From Muraenolepis orangiensis (Eukaryota; Chordata; Actinopteri; Gadiformes; Muraenolepididae), in NCBI GenBank assembly GCA_027704905.1, contig CM051015.1, forward strand, positions 11,345,895 through 11,409,894: a stretch of 64,000 nucleotides of DNA, in the 5' to 3' direction. A program made the position numbers and the translations under genes. This document shows positions 19,901-33,130 of the stretch, piece after piece (the first letter of the stretch is position 1; each line of letters begins with the position of its first letter). The notes under the pieces were generated by a model. That model was not told where the DNA came from and made no database searches. It saw nothing but the letters and a program-made list of their open reading frames with translations.

Positions 19901-22900
19901 CTGGCAGCCCAGCCCACTCAGTGTTATGCTCCCTTCTATAGAAGTATGTTCATTTGGTTCAGTCATGTAATTTGACATTTGACCCTTCTTTTAGACACTG
20001 GCTCTTGTCATACCATACCATACACTGGTCTCCCCTGCAACCAGTGCAGACACCGCACGGCTGTATAATCTCAGTCCTGAACTCTTAGGACTCTGTGAGC
20101 CTCTGAAGTCCACTTGCATTAGACTGAATAACATCTAATGCTGACGGGGCTCAAGAAGGATATTTCTCTGCTCTTCTTTACCAATTATGGCAGACATCCA
20201 GGTGTACAAAAAGGCGTTAGAGTAATTTGTACCGTTTTTGTTTTTTTGGGAGGGGGGGGGGGGGGGGGGGGTAACAAAATGTAGCGATCGTTAATCTTGT
20301 CAATGGAGCAATAAACCAAACAAACAAAGAACAACTTCTCTGAATGGCTGTCCTCTCTCTTCAGCCCTATCGGTCCGTTAGATCTCCCGCCTTGTCCTGA
20401 TGTTGTTGTTGTTCCATTCTTGATGGCTTTCCATGGTCAAGTGGATTAGGTTGGGCTCACATTTTTTGCACACTGGTTGTAATGTTGTTTCTTCTGGCAC
20501 ATTATTAGTGAGGAAAATGAATCTTCCATTACAATTTGTAGAGGCCCATTCACAAATGCTGAGCCTTCTATTTACGTCTAATCAGTTAAACACAAGATAA
20601 ATGACATGAGAAATTATAATGTTGAAAAACCTGTTGCTAGTTTCTTTCCAGTTATGCATTGGAATATAAATGATCTTGGTATTACAATTAAGTGAAACTT
20701 ACTCAAAATAAAAAATATAGTTTTCCCTGTTCTATCTGCCACGACAAGACATACAAACCTAAGAGATGCAGCATGGTTACTAAATGGTAATTTTAAGGCA
20801 TTGTAAAAAAATAAGAACTCAAATTGAGTGAGATTAGAAAACGCTATCAGTCTAATGAACATGCATTGTTGTCCTGCGATTTCAATATTTGCCTGATGCA
20901 GCAGTAATAAACAATTCCAATGAGAGGATTAGACATAATTTCCTCTATTGTGTTGTCTACACTAACACACAATAGCATGCCTATCGCCACTGGGGATTGT
21001 TTATTAACATTGTTTGCAATGTGTTCAAATAGACTTTGCCTTGACGAAATACACTACTTGTTATCTCTGATTACAATATTCTGCTCAATATTAATTCATC
21101 CATTCTTGGAAAAGGATTTTTTTTTTTTGCGAGTCATCACATGCATGAAAATGATGGGAGAATCCTTTAAGCAGTCAGGTCAGACTTGTGGGTGACGCAT
21201 GTTGGCAAAATGTATTTTCTGCAAATATAGAGATTATGTGCAACTTCATAATTATTCATGGATTAACACATCATGGCACAAAAAAAGGTTCATTTGGATT
21301 GCAGTTAACTGTTGCTGTTTGTTTTTGTTTCAATATCCTAACCAAATATTCAAAGGAGTAACCTCCATGATTTAAATATTTGTCTCTCTTTACTCAATTG
21401 GCCATGGGTTGTTGGCAAGATTTACATTATTTTGAAGTCTCTTCACATCCTTTCAGTCTTCAAAAAAAGATAATTGTCAGCGGCATCACATCCTATCGTT
21501 ATCAACTGAACTCTCGGACGTTATTTTAGAGCTTTCGGTATAAGGAAGATGGACTATCCTGTCTTCAGGAGAAGCTCAAGCATCAATCTCTTTCCCACAA
21601 ATATTATGATCAGTCACTATATATATATAGGGCATCCTGGTTTGACCACATTTTCTATTAAAATGGTTGTCTTTGTGCAACATTCTCTGGACTGTGACCG
21701 GCTGTACAAAGAAAGAATGTTCAAACAAATAGAATGTGGACGTGCTAATTGAAATCCAGGTTAGGCCTTCGTGTGCTGGATCAATATGATCATAACAGGG
21801 CTCAGATGGTCTGGACATGTGTGACATTGGGCTTGTGATGGATGACCATCACAAAAGACAAGCTCTGTGAAAATGTCATTTATCATACCTTTTCTATTAT
21901 TCCTTAATTTTGCCTTCAACCAACTGCAATATTCCAACAGTAATATTTAGTATTCAAACTAAGTTCTAATACTGTAAGGTCTCCAAATGTTGTCTTCCAA
22001 AAAGTCTCAATGTTCTCATCCAAAGGGTCTCTAAATGTTCTTTTAAATCATTTAATTAATTAGAAATGGTAGTGAAAACCAAGTGTTTTTTTCCCAGACA
22101 TTTGTAGTCATGACATATGTATGTCAGATTTGCTTAGTAACTCGATAATGGTAAATAATAGGTTTGATAGGCTGTTTAAAAGTTAGAGGTATACTCTACC
22201 TGTGTCCCTTCTAATCAAAAGAAAGGGACAAACTACATGGAAAGAAAATAAGCCGAAAGTGGCATGCATTTGCCTGGGATTTGCATTGACTGGGAGAATA
22301 TGAAAGCTTTTGTCCAATGACTTTCTCATTTGCAATAGAGTTACTGTTGTTGTTTTCAATAAAACCCTTTTTACCAAGTGTAGCTTTATTTGAACAAAGG
22401 CACTTTAAATGTAATGATTTTTCAAACCAAAACTTACTTGCATTTTCTCTGAAATTCAACATTAAACATAACGGTCGATCAATGAACCTTCATTCCTCTT
22501 ATCAGTCCCAGTGTGAACAAAGAATGAGAAACACTACAGCACACAGAAAAATGTGTGTTCACTTTGTGTCAACGTTGCTTTTGTTTGCACGATGGGCTTA
22601 TTTGAACTTGTCCTTTTGTTCAGATGAGGTGTGAGTCCGATAATAGATTACTATATCAACAGAAAAGGTATGGATTGATTCGATTTTCAAAAGTACCAAA
22701 CATTTGCTGAAAAATATATAATTAAAAAATAAAAAGTCTAATTAAAACTTCTACTGCTGTCTTGTTCTTTGTGCTGTGACATCCAAAGTAACCTAACCCA
22801 TCTTGCATTTGGTCTAATTAAGTGGGCTACAATACAATATTCAGAATATAGCTTTAAATCATTCTAAAATGAACACTGTTTTTTTTGGAAAAAGATAACA

Positions 22901-23142
22901 CGTTTAAGACGACGTGTAGAGAGGGGAATAATATCATTGTGGAAGTCAATTAAACAGCAATGAGAATAATCCTTGGTTTCAGCACTAGCTGGTTTATTTG
23001 TTTTGAGTTGAGAATGAACCCTTCCTGCCGAGTGGAAGCTGTGTCACGTGTGCTTTTTGTTTTGAACCAAACAACAAACCAATTTTTTCTTTGTTAGTAT
23101 ACACTAGCTACATACACAGACACCAAGTGTAGTTGCTGCATT

Positions 23143-23208
23143 TTTTACCCTGCTTCACGAGTGCTTTTACCCTGCTTCACGAGTGCTTTTACCCTGCTTC
23201 ACGAGTGC
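23143..23208 (+). repeat. 22-bp tandem repeat, three perfect units
   Basis: Unit TTTTACCCTGCTTCACGAGT followed by GC, repeated three times without a mismatch. Confidence 0.95.
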
Positions 23209-23994
23209 ATGTCTGTTATCTGTGTAAAAAATATCAAGAAATCGAATTAACCCTTAAGTAAAGATAATCTACATATAGTAAAGAACAAATACCATTTTTT
23301 TTTTTTTTCAAACCGCAAAAGTTAAGGTATGGTTTAGAATCACAGATGACAGTCCTCTTTCTTCAAATAGAAATATCTTTGTTCAAATTTTGTTGCAAAT
23401 CCGTCTCACGTCAAATTAGATGCAAGTCATGCCAAATTAAATGAGCCTAGGTGTGCCTGTAGCACTGATTGTTTCCATACTGCCATGAAGGCATGCATTG
23501 CTTTCCCATTAGTAATGGGATATATAATGTGTTACATTAAGCTACTGATGTATTTAGAATAGTGCAAGGTATGAAATCCCAAAGGAACTGCATTCATTCC
23601 TAATTGTGATTGGTGTCTACTGAATCTGAAGTTGCTGTTGTCCAAACAGAACTCTGCAACCATGGATTGTACTCTTTAAAATAGTGAACTGAATCATAAA
23701 ATGTAATAGATATTAAATATTTATAATAAATATATTTAAAATGTACCTGGTAAGGTCAAATAAAAATTAACCTGTATCACAACCATGGAGAAAAGCCAGG
23801 AGGCCTATGTGGCCAGTGGATGTTCTCGTTAAATGATGATTCAACCCACCAAACTATGCAAGGGATCGCCCCCTCCCTCCCCCCCCCCCCACCCTCCTCC
23901 ACAAAGCTAGCTGAGTATACGACTGTTGTGTGTGTGTGTGTGTGTGGTTTAAGCAGCCTCACCTGGCCTGAGTTACAGTGATTACTCTATGGCT

Positions 23995-24054
23995 GGTGAG
24001 GCTGCACACCTGTGGGTCATTGTTAATCTAGGCCCACAGGTTTGCAGCCTCACC
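23995..24054. other. Hairpin with 22-bp stem and 16-nt loop
   Basis: GGTGAGGCTGCACACCTGTG... at 23995-24016 pairs with 24033-24054, one mismatch in 22, loop TCATTGTTAATCTAGG. A further GCAGCCTCACC at 23953-23963 could pair with the left arm instead. The size fits a pre-miRNA-like hairpin, but nothing shows transcription. Confidence 0.6.
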
Positions 24055-26035
24055 CATCGCTGTTTTAGTGCAGCAAGCCAACGCGGCCATTATCTGGTCC
24101 AATGCAAAGTCAATGGGGCATGTTGGGGAAGGGGAGCCATGCTGAGGCCACTTTCGAATGGGAGAGACTGTAAGAACAGTGCCCGTGGAAGATGTCCCTT
24201 TAAGAGAGCCTTACTACACTGTGGAATCTGGGAGTCATTTTCTCGCTTGCCTTTGAACTTAATCCTTTCAGCAGAGGTTTTGGCCTCAAGGCTTCTAAAG
24301 GTGTGTGAACATTGTGAATAAATCGAGAAATATATGCATAGAGACTGAAAGAATCAAAGACTGACCCATTGAACTTTTAACAAGCTTTAGTATTGTGATT
24401 ATTATTATATATTTTTTTAATGAACAATCAATTTGTAATCGTTCAAATTGGACATTGCATTGGTTTTTGGACCAAACAAAATCGACCAATTATATGACCT
24501 ACAAAGGCACAGCATTCACATCAAAGCACACACATTGTGTTTGATGTTGCTTTTGTACTGCAGTATCCATGTATTACTTCTCTATGTATTACTTCTTAAT
24601 ATGTAGAAGACACACCACACAGCAACGCACCGTTTTCCTATCAATTCATCAGATCTGCATGGAAAGAATTTCTCTGGACTGAGCTAAGTTTAGAAAAGGT
24701 TTCTTATAACTGCTCTGCTTTCTAAGTTGTTGTTGCTGGTCCATTTCTTTGTTATTTGCGGCATGCCAATTTAGTCTTGCACGGTCAGTGTTAAAAGCAC
24801 AAATGGCAATCATTAAGTGAAAGATTTACACAGTACATTGTCATCCCTATTTTGTCAAACCTGCACTCTCACTTTTCTATTTTTATGGCTAAAGTGAAGC
24901 CATGGAAGCTAACTCACTACAGGAGTTGGGTGGATTATGCTGGGATATTTACAATCTCCTTCTACTTGATTAGAGATCCAAGGGCATCAAGGCAGATTAA
25001 CTCTGCCCCCTTTGGTGTAAATAACCCCAGCGAGCGCTTCACATCCATGGCAGGCTGACAGGGCATTAAGTGGTGAAGACTTTATCCTTAACTCTTGTGT
25101 TTGGAAGTTTAATTAAAACCCTGTTTGTGCAGGAAGCAGTACTGCACTGAGATATCTTTCAAAACCAGATGAGCTTTTATTGTCAAAGCATCGTAGTATC
25201 CGTTGATTTTCATTTCTGACAAATTATATTGATGGGGCGCTAAATCTTGAGATGCCACATCCCAATATTATGCCTACTTGAAAACGGATGGTCTTTGTTT
25301 GATATTTCTGGTTAACATTTAACCAGTAATATAATCGTACAGTTCAGCTCCCCCTGGGATAGGTTAATACACCGTGAGGATGTTTGGTCACGTGTGCATG
25401 GTGTCATCCAATCCCCAATGATTCAATCACATTTTAATATTAATATTATTCATATACTGTTTTACTTTACTGGAAGTAAGATGCACCATGAATACCATTT
25501 CAGTCTTTAGCTGTAGCCCTTAGATTTCCCTGGATCTGCATGATTAGAGCATGTTGAGAATGTTGTCTTGCATGCAATGTGGTAGATATGTACATCTCTG
25601 ACCTTCTGACTTGTGCAAACATAATTTATCTTTTGACTATTCATGGTAATGGCTTTTCTGGTTTAACAAGCAGCTTTGTTTGTTAATTTATTCAGAGAAG
25701 CCACAAATGCGTCCAGATACATGCATATATATCTATATGTGTATATACATATTATACTGTTAAGCCAGTGCAATAAGAAGAGTATTTTATACACCATAGG
25801 CATACACAATGTTTGCAGAACAGTGGGCAAATTACACTTGTCACACATAGAAATTAATTAAACTTGAAACAGTTCACTTGTTTCCTTTGCATTTAGTGAA
25901 AGCCACGTCCAGATCAAATATTACCTACAACTTTTGCAGGGAAACGGTAGGATTGTCCGGAAATTATATGGTTTCAGTTCAGCCACAATACTAGACCGAA
26001 TCATCATCATGAATGCCCGCATGCAACTAGGTAAT

Positions 26036-26221
<186 letters not shown>

Positions 26222-27200
26222 ATTAAAAAAATATATATACACTTTCTAATAATCTTACTTTGAACCCGCTGAGGCTAATTTCATTAATACCAGCATTGCC
26301 ACTGTGTGTAACACTGTGCATGTGGCATCTGGCTGTGGCGTATCGCTACATCTTATTGAATGTAATTATTCAGAGGGGAGAAAAAAAAGCTAAATGTATG
26401 TCGAGAGGAAATGCTTTTACTGCAATTACTGCACGCTTTCTCTGACCAAATCTGAGGTGGAGGTGATGGTGGAGGTGATGTTGCACTACCTTATATTATA
26501 ATGAATGTTGTTCATTTGCCTACATTTTTAGACCCAGGCGGCTTTAAACCAGACAGAATTGGTGCCAGCCGGGTTTGACATTTCTGAGTCATTTGCAGGG
26601 AGATTATTTTGGCTGTTAAGTTTGAGCTGAGGTGCTTTTGAATGATGCCTCTATCTCCAAAATCAAATGCTGCTTTTCTAACTAGTTTGTTCCTGTTGTA
26701 AATAGTGATTTGGTTTGCTTGTTGTTGTCCCATCCGGAACAGTTTGTAATAATAAATAAAAGGCTTAGGCCTTTTTCCCCCTGTTCATCTGTGTCCATGC
26801 CACAGTGCGTTTGCAATAATGTTACGTTGGCATCTTCTTAAGGTTGCCAGAATGGTGGTCTGGTCCTGGTGAGTCCAGGACAATCTGTCCCCATGTGCTG
26901 ACTACAAAGAAAAGCCTCTTCTCATGATGCACACAGGCCACGATGTTCAACACCACAGTATGATTTGCACTAATACCTCAAAGCTTTTCTCTATGTTGGC
27001 CTTCCTTCCACATGAAACATCATTTTAAAAAACTGGCATCTGTGATGGACAGCATTTAAATACTAAAGAAAAAAAGCTATTATGAACGGGTAACTTTTGA
27101 CTGGAAAACAGTTTTTCTTCCAATTATCTGGTGTGGAGTGGACACAACCTTAACGACAATGAATAGGGCACAGGGACATATTCCTTGCTTCTGTTGTTCA

Positions 27201-27323
27201 GCCCCATGGTGTCAACAATTGCTTCGGGATGACCGCCCTTTGATCAGCAGGTCTGACAGGACAGCCTGCTGTTGTATTTATTGATGTGATATCGGTCATC
27301 TTGTCTGTGAGGTCTGGGATGCT
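27201..27323 (-). CDS. Weak candidate terminal exon
   Basis: After CTGCAG the frame reads IPDLTDKMTDITSINTTAGC then PVRPADQRAVIPKQLLTPWG and a stop. No family recognised; offered only as a possible partner of 29016-29324. Confidence 0.15.
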
Positions 27324-28012
27324 GCAGGACACATAGAGACACAATACATGATCACGCTTATCAGTATTATCATGGCATTGCTCAAATGTGCTGAAACTGT
27401 TCAAAAAAGTATGTTTTCAAAATAATAACATAGCCAATATCATATCATGAGAGCAAGTAGCGTCACTGGGTTTGCATCCACTCTGTAAACAAGGGAATAT
27501 AATATGTAATGTTTTCTAAGGTATTCGAAGAGTTTCTGTTTTTTGTGGTGATTATTATTCATTTTGGTAATGGAGCAGGTCTGCAGACAATATGGGACCA
27601 CTTGGCCCACAGGGGGTGCAAACAAAAATTGTATGTAAAAACAAATATGGCTTGGCTCAAAAAATATTGAAAAACACTCTCATAAGATACGCCTGGATAG
27701 ATGTATATGTACAGGGAACATTTCAGGAAAATCCCCCGAAAAAATATGAATACCTATAAAACAGATTAATAATATTTTTATTTTTTAGTAGTATCTCACT
27801 CATTCACACACACAGTCTATCTATTGTGTGTCATTTGAGTATATGCAATGGCCCCATGCACAATTTACATAAATACAAAATGAGAAGACGTAATTGATGG
27901 TAATTGCAATGAGCCTACATAAATACAGTCTTGTACAGGACTCTATAGTGATTCTCCCATTGGAACACTCCAACAACCAATTTGACTACTGCCGGATTTT
28001 AATAATAATAAT

Positions 28013-28231
28013 TCGTCAGTGTACAGCGAAAATAATTTCTCTGCATTTAACCCATCCTAGTATTAGGAGCAGCGGTCAGCTATTTATACAGCGCCCTGGG
28101 AGCAGTTAGGGTTAGGGGGTCTTCCTCAAGAACACCTCGACAGTTTTTTGCTAGGAGGAGCCGGGGATCGAACCAACCCAGCCTTTCGGTTGTGAGGCGA
28201 CCGCTCTACCTCCTGAGCTATACTGCCGCCC
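28013..28231 (-). mobile_element. tRNA-derived SINE fused to a U6 pseudogene
   Basis: On the minus strand: GGCGGCAGTATAGCTCAGGA, GGTAGAGCGGTCGCC, GGTTCGATCCC, central CCTAACTGCTCCCAGGGCGC, then GGGTTAAATGCAGAGAAA. Its 5' end directly follows the T run of the U6 copy at 28232-28334. Confidence 0.8.
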
Positions 28232-28334
28232 AAAGATAGAACACTTCACAAATGTGCGTGTCATCCTTGCGCAGGGGCCATGCTAATGCTCTGTATCGTT
28301 CCAATTTTAGTATATGTGATACCGAAGTAACAAC
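28232..28334 (-). pseudogene. U6 snRNA pseudogene
   Basis: The minus strand reads CACATATACTAAAATTGGAA, CGATACAGAG, then ATTAGCATGGCCCCTGCGCA, AGGATGACACGCA: clearly U6. Two bases are missing after ACAGAG, so the ACAGAGA box and its spacer to AGC are damaged, and the 5' stem and 3' end carry several substitutions. It is therefore called a retrocopy, not a working gene. It leads straight into a SINE. Confidence 0.88.
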
Positions 28335-28617
28335 TTAAATGCACAAGGTTTGTTGGTTGGCTGACTAAACTACATAACGTGTTGTCGTGTGCAACGCACT
28401 ACGCATACAGCAGCGGAGCGACATGTAGTGCTACTACTAAGAGTAGGTTACACCAAAAGCTTACATTATTGACAAGCCTTTTGCAAGCTAGACACACATG
28501 ACATTTTTCCCCATTCTGAAGTCCCCACATCATGCATAGAGCTAAAAGTGAACTGACCTGTCATTCACTATAAAGTTATGGGTGGTGGTCACGAAGATAA
28601 CTCCGAAGATTAATTTA

Positions 28618-28752
28618 TTAGATAGATCGATTTATTGTATATATCATTTTTATGGTATTGTTTTTGGAGATGTACACTGCGGGAAGGAATGGGGAGGAAG
28701 CATTCCAATGTAGTTGTTACAAATGGCAAATAAATATCTTGTATCTTGTATC
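28618..28752 (+). mobile_element. Non-LTR retrotransposon 3' end, family A, 5'-truncated
   Basis: Only the last 135 bases of the family are kept, ending ATCTTGTATCTTGTATC, which shows that the 3' tail is a TTGTATC repeat. Confidence 0.7.
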
Positions 28753-29015
28753 AAAGTGTTTTTGCATTGATTTCTCTCTGCAAAATCTCCGGAGCACTGT
28801 CACTGCCTTACGCCACGTTTGAATTGACGTACAACAAAGCTGTCTAGCAATCCTCACGGTCGTCCTTACAAACCGCAATTGCAATGGCCCTGTACATTTT
28901 TAATTTGCAATCCTGTACAAGTAGTGCAAATTAGAAATGTATATACTGTACATACAAAGTTGCAGTGTGATGTAAAATGTAACTAGCGCGGTTATCAAAT
29001 TGAAAAAGGTGACCA

Positions 29016-29324
29016 CTAACCATCGGGAATTTTATCGTGAAACCCGTAATGTTTCAATCCCTGATGCACCGTAAGCGATACCATTTCCTGTTCTTCAGGT
29101 ATCCACATGGAGATGGAGCCAGGTGACTCTGTACCTGCTTCAAAGGGATGCATGCTTTCAACTATTTGACCTTTATCAAAACCTTGGGCCACATTAATCT
29201 TCCGTTTGTCTCCGTTTGGGACACGGTCTGTCTTAGAATAGTCAGCTTGATTTATACGGGTGACTGCAGGTAAGCACCAGCCCCAACTCTTCGAGTGGGG
29301 ATGATAGTCATTGTATTTTGCCAT
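29016..29324 (-). CDS. Candidate coding exon, unidentified product
   Basis: From ATG at 29324 an open frame of 102 residues runs to GATG|GTTAGT, a possible donor. It reads MAKYNDYHPHSKSWGWCLPA and later SMWIPEEQEMVSLTVHQGLK. Composition is protein-like (mixed charge, W, G and P, no low complexity) and differs from the repeat-derived ORFs nearby. I do not recognise the family. A possible last exon lies at about 27201-27323 on the same strand, but its phase does not match directly, so at least one further exon would be required. It could also be chance. Confidence 0.35.
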   Translation of the reverse strand: MAKYNDYHPHSKSWGWCLPAVTRINQADYSKTDRVPNGDKRKINVAQGFDKGQIVESMHPFEAGTESPGSISMWIPEEQEMVSLTVHQGLKHYGFHDKIPDG

Positions 29325-30023
29325 GTCAGAAAAATGAGTTTTGCAAACATGTTAAAGATAGATAATTATCATATTATTACCTTTTGCTCTTAAATGTTAT
29401 TCTTATAGGCAATATCTGAATCAAGCCATCCTAATTCATATAAAAAAATGATTTATGAGTTACCTCAAAGGTCCCATACTAAATGGTATATACAATAGAT
29501 TTTGATTGATAATAAGGAATCATGTACATGCATGTATTATCATGAGGTTTTTTTAGTCTTATTTCATGAACCAGTACACACATGTTGTCATATGTACAGT
29601 ATGTTTATTATTGATGGTGGCAACCAATACATTGTGTTTGCTTCAATAAATGTCCGCATTTCATTGTTCATTGCTTTGAGCTTGACCCTGAGAATGAGTA
29701 GGCGTCGAGACAAGACATTGGTTTTCTTAGTACATAATTAGATTCACATCTTGCTCTGTGATCGTTACCACCAGTGGCACATTATCCTCTCTGCGTCCCA
29801 TAAGCACCATTAGGGTGAGTGGCCCCAGCGCCATTCGCCTGTCTCTGATTTCTTCGTGTGGCTGTGACCCAAGGGCTGTTTGCTTACCAAAAGAGTCGAG
29901 AGGGGATTCACTTAGCTGAAATGACTAGCTAATAGCGCTTAATGAGCTGTTTTGGCATGCTGTCGTTTTCCCAAGCTTGTTTGTAGAGCAAGGCCACTAA
30001 CACAAGCCATCTGTAACCCCCAC

Positions 30024-30233
<210 letters not shown>

Positions 30234-30444
30234 AGAACGCGTGCCCACTTATGTGTATGTGTGCATGGGTTTCTGTCTGATGGCAGAGACTGTCCCACAG
30301 TACTAATTGAGAGATGTGCACATGAGAGTGTGCACATGTATGTACCTTTTTACATAAGTGACAATTAACAAATTGATGCCGCAGAACACCCAAACTGCAA
30401 TACAACTGGCGACACGATTTTGCCATTTTACATTAAAGCAAACC

Positions 30445-30530
30445 AGATGGCTTCAAATCAGATGGTTTCCAATCACATGGCTTCATATCAGATGGCTTCA
30501 AATCAGATGGCTGTTCAGAGAAGATGGCTT
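30445..30530 (+). repeat. Degenerate 15-bp tandem repeat
   Basis: About five to six units of CAGATGGCTTCAAAT with point changes and one insertion. Confidence 0.8.
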
Positions 30531-32006
30531 CCCACACAGTGTCTTCAGATCTGAGTCATGTACACAGTAACCAAACTGGGGTGCGCATGGGCCTCCTTAT
30601 GTTTAGGTATTTGTCCAGTCAGATGATATAATCTTTTTAGTAAAACACTTCACTCACTGTTGACTTGGAAACACAAATAGCATGATATGCATTTGGTGCT
30701 GTACCTGTGGTAAGATGTTAGTGTTGAGTTGATCCTGCAGAGTCAAATATATACAATCAAATAGTGCTGCTCCTTTAGGTTTCTCCGTCCATCCTGAACA
30801 ATTTGAGGCAAGTTGGAATCGAATTGTCTGAAATTGAATAGAAATATCAATGTTTTGTTTGGAGTAACAATCTCTGTTAACCTGAGTATAATTTATTCTC
30901 AGAATAACGTTACCCTATCAGTTATTCACTCATTCTCTCTTGCATATTTGGATTAATTGGTTGGTTCAGATGATATTGCTCAAACAAGCTTTGCTCAAAT
31001 AGGAAGATGAACACTGTCTTTTTGACAAGATGCTCAGAATGTGTCTCACGTATTATTAAGTGAGACTAATTATGTCAGAAATTATGTTATGTGAAAATAA
31101 TAATTTGAATACATTTAGATTGAGGTCCCTGGCACGGACCTGCAAATACAGGACAGTTGAAGCCTTTACTTTTTACATTGTAGTAATTCTGTTGGTCAAG
31201 CAATCAAAGAAGAATGGCATAGCTAATGGGCAAAATTATCTTTCCTCCCTGCTTAGAATGAATTCCTTCAACATTGAACTTTACATTTGATAAGCTATTA
31301 TCACATCATCAGTATTGGGGTTAAATGCAGCTTCAGAATCACACTCAATAGTTCTGCATGACTTATTGTCTATCATGCTGTTTCATTTATATCCATGCTA
31401 ATAAAGAAAACATATTTATGAAACCCTCTAAAGCATCGTTTGACTAATCATTGTAGAGCAATCCTCTACGCTTTTATTAATAAGTTCACCCAGCGCTGCT
31501 CTTTTCATTCTGCAACCCAAACTAAACCTTTTGAGCCTCTCTCTCATCTCTATGCTTCTGCTGCAGCATGCCCAGCATGTTAAACGGCTGAAGAATTGGG
31601 TCTAATTCTAAGGCACCCCCCCCCCCCCCTTTTCCTCATGTGTTTGAACTGGAAAATCACAATCTACACACGGCTTTTGTTGATGTGCAGCAGGGCAGTG
31701 AGTTGCCCAAGGGATAAAGCCCTACAGCTGAAATATATTTTTTCCCGTTTCCTTCCCTCAAGTCCACAGCACCAAACCTCATGACGTGTTATGTGACCAT
31801 TGTGTTATCAGGCTGCTTTCATTCTTTCTTATATCCATTTCTGCTCGTCACTTTCTGTCCCCATAGTATAATGCTTTATTATTTATGCGTTGTCATTGAT
31901 GCTCATCCATCGAACAGTGTTGTTGGTCAATGTTTTGCGGTCAACGGCGAACCGGAGAATCTATTAGACCAGCGCTATGAATGGGGTGTCTTGGCTTTTT
32001 TGGGTT

Positions 32007-32192
32007 GGCAGTAGCTCAGTCCTCCACACCTGGGCACTGCCGAGGTGCCGTTAAACAAGGCACCAGACCCCTGCACTGCTCCCCGGGCGCTGCATGTACA
32101 ACGGCTGCCCACTGCTCCTAATACTAGGATGGGTTAAATGCAGAGAAACTAATGGTTCACTGTGTGTTTTACAATAAAGAGGATTCAATCCA
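32007..32192 (+). mobile_element. tRNA-derived SINE with internal deletion
   Basis: GGCAGTAGCTCAGTC is followed almost at once by CACCTGGGCACTGCC, so the B-box part is missing. The rest (CTCCCCGGGCGCTGC, GGGTTAAATGCAGAGA, CAATAAAGAGGATTCAATCC) matches the copy at 10187. Confidence 0.75.
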
Positions 32193-32959
32193 AAAGGAGG
32201 GGGGGGGGGTGTTTCCCCTTTGTTAACGTTAAACTAACATTCTTTGACATTATTTTAAACATGGTTTTAAATTGCACAAAAATTCCCAATGATGGGGGGC
32301 TAATCTCATTCAAGCAGATTCAGACCCCTTCCACATAGGGTTACGGTGTGTTTATATTGAAAGATAAGGCACAGTTCTGCTAATTTGTTGGAACATTTTG
32401 TGGGACACTGATCTCTGTGCATAGCCACTGTATCTCCCTCTTATCTATATGGATAAGGCTGTCTTCTTGAAGGGTAATATTACCTACGCTGCTGTCATTA
32501 TTACTGCTGCCATGGATGTGGGGGGTTGGGGTGGGGGTGGGGGGGGGGGGGGTAAGGTCTCAAACAGACCGACTAGCGTGGCTGATTTATTCAGCCCTGC
32601 TCTCGACAGTCTCCACCACAGAGTTCATACAAGGGGAAGGGGGGGTTACTAAATCACTCCGTCAGACGGACGCTGTAGAAAATCAATGCTTCTTCTTCTT
32701 TGTCACCCGGGCTGCCTAAGAAGCTACACCGGTGTTGTAGGGGATTACAGAGGGGTCTATAGGGAAAGAACACAGAGGCATGGAAGGAAAGCCGTGCTTG
32801 TGTACCTTCTCTATATCTATATATCTATATATAGATATCTATATATATATACAGTATCGATATCTATTTATAGTACGCTGGTAATGGTGTGAGTGTGTGG
32901 TGCCGATGTGAATCATGGGGTGATGGAGGTGATGGGGCCAAGCAGTAACAGGCCAGCGC

Positions 32960-33130
32960 TCCATCCCCTCCCCAACCACCCCCTCCCCAACCCCCCAACC
33001 CCCTCCATCCCCTCCCTACCCAACCGACCCCCTCAATCCCCTCCCCAACCCACCCCACCCCCACCCCCTCCCCAACCCCTCCACCCCCACCCCCTCCCCA
33101 ACCCCCTCCATCCCCTCCCCAACCCCCCGT
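32960..33130 (+). repeat. C-rich minisatellite
   Basis: Variable units of CCCCTCCCCAACC and CCCCTCCATCC. The minus strand is G-rich with GGGG runs every few bases. Confidence 0.85.

Noticed and set aside
23143..23208. CRISPR-like array
   Set aside because: Units are directly adjacent with no spacers, and the genome is eukaryotic.
28232..28334. Functional U6 snRNA gene
   Set aside because: Two-base deletion at the ACAGAGA box, changes in the 5' stem, and fusion to a SINE argue for a retrocopy.
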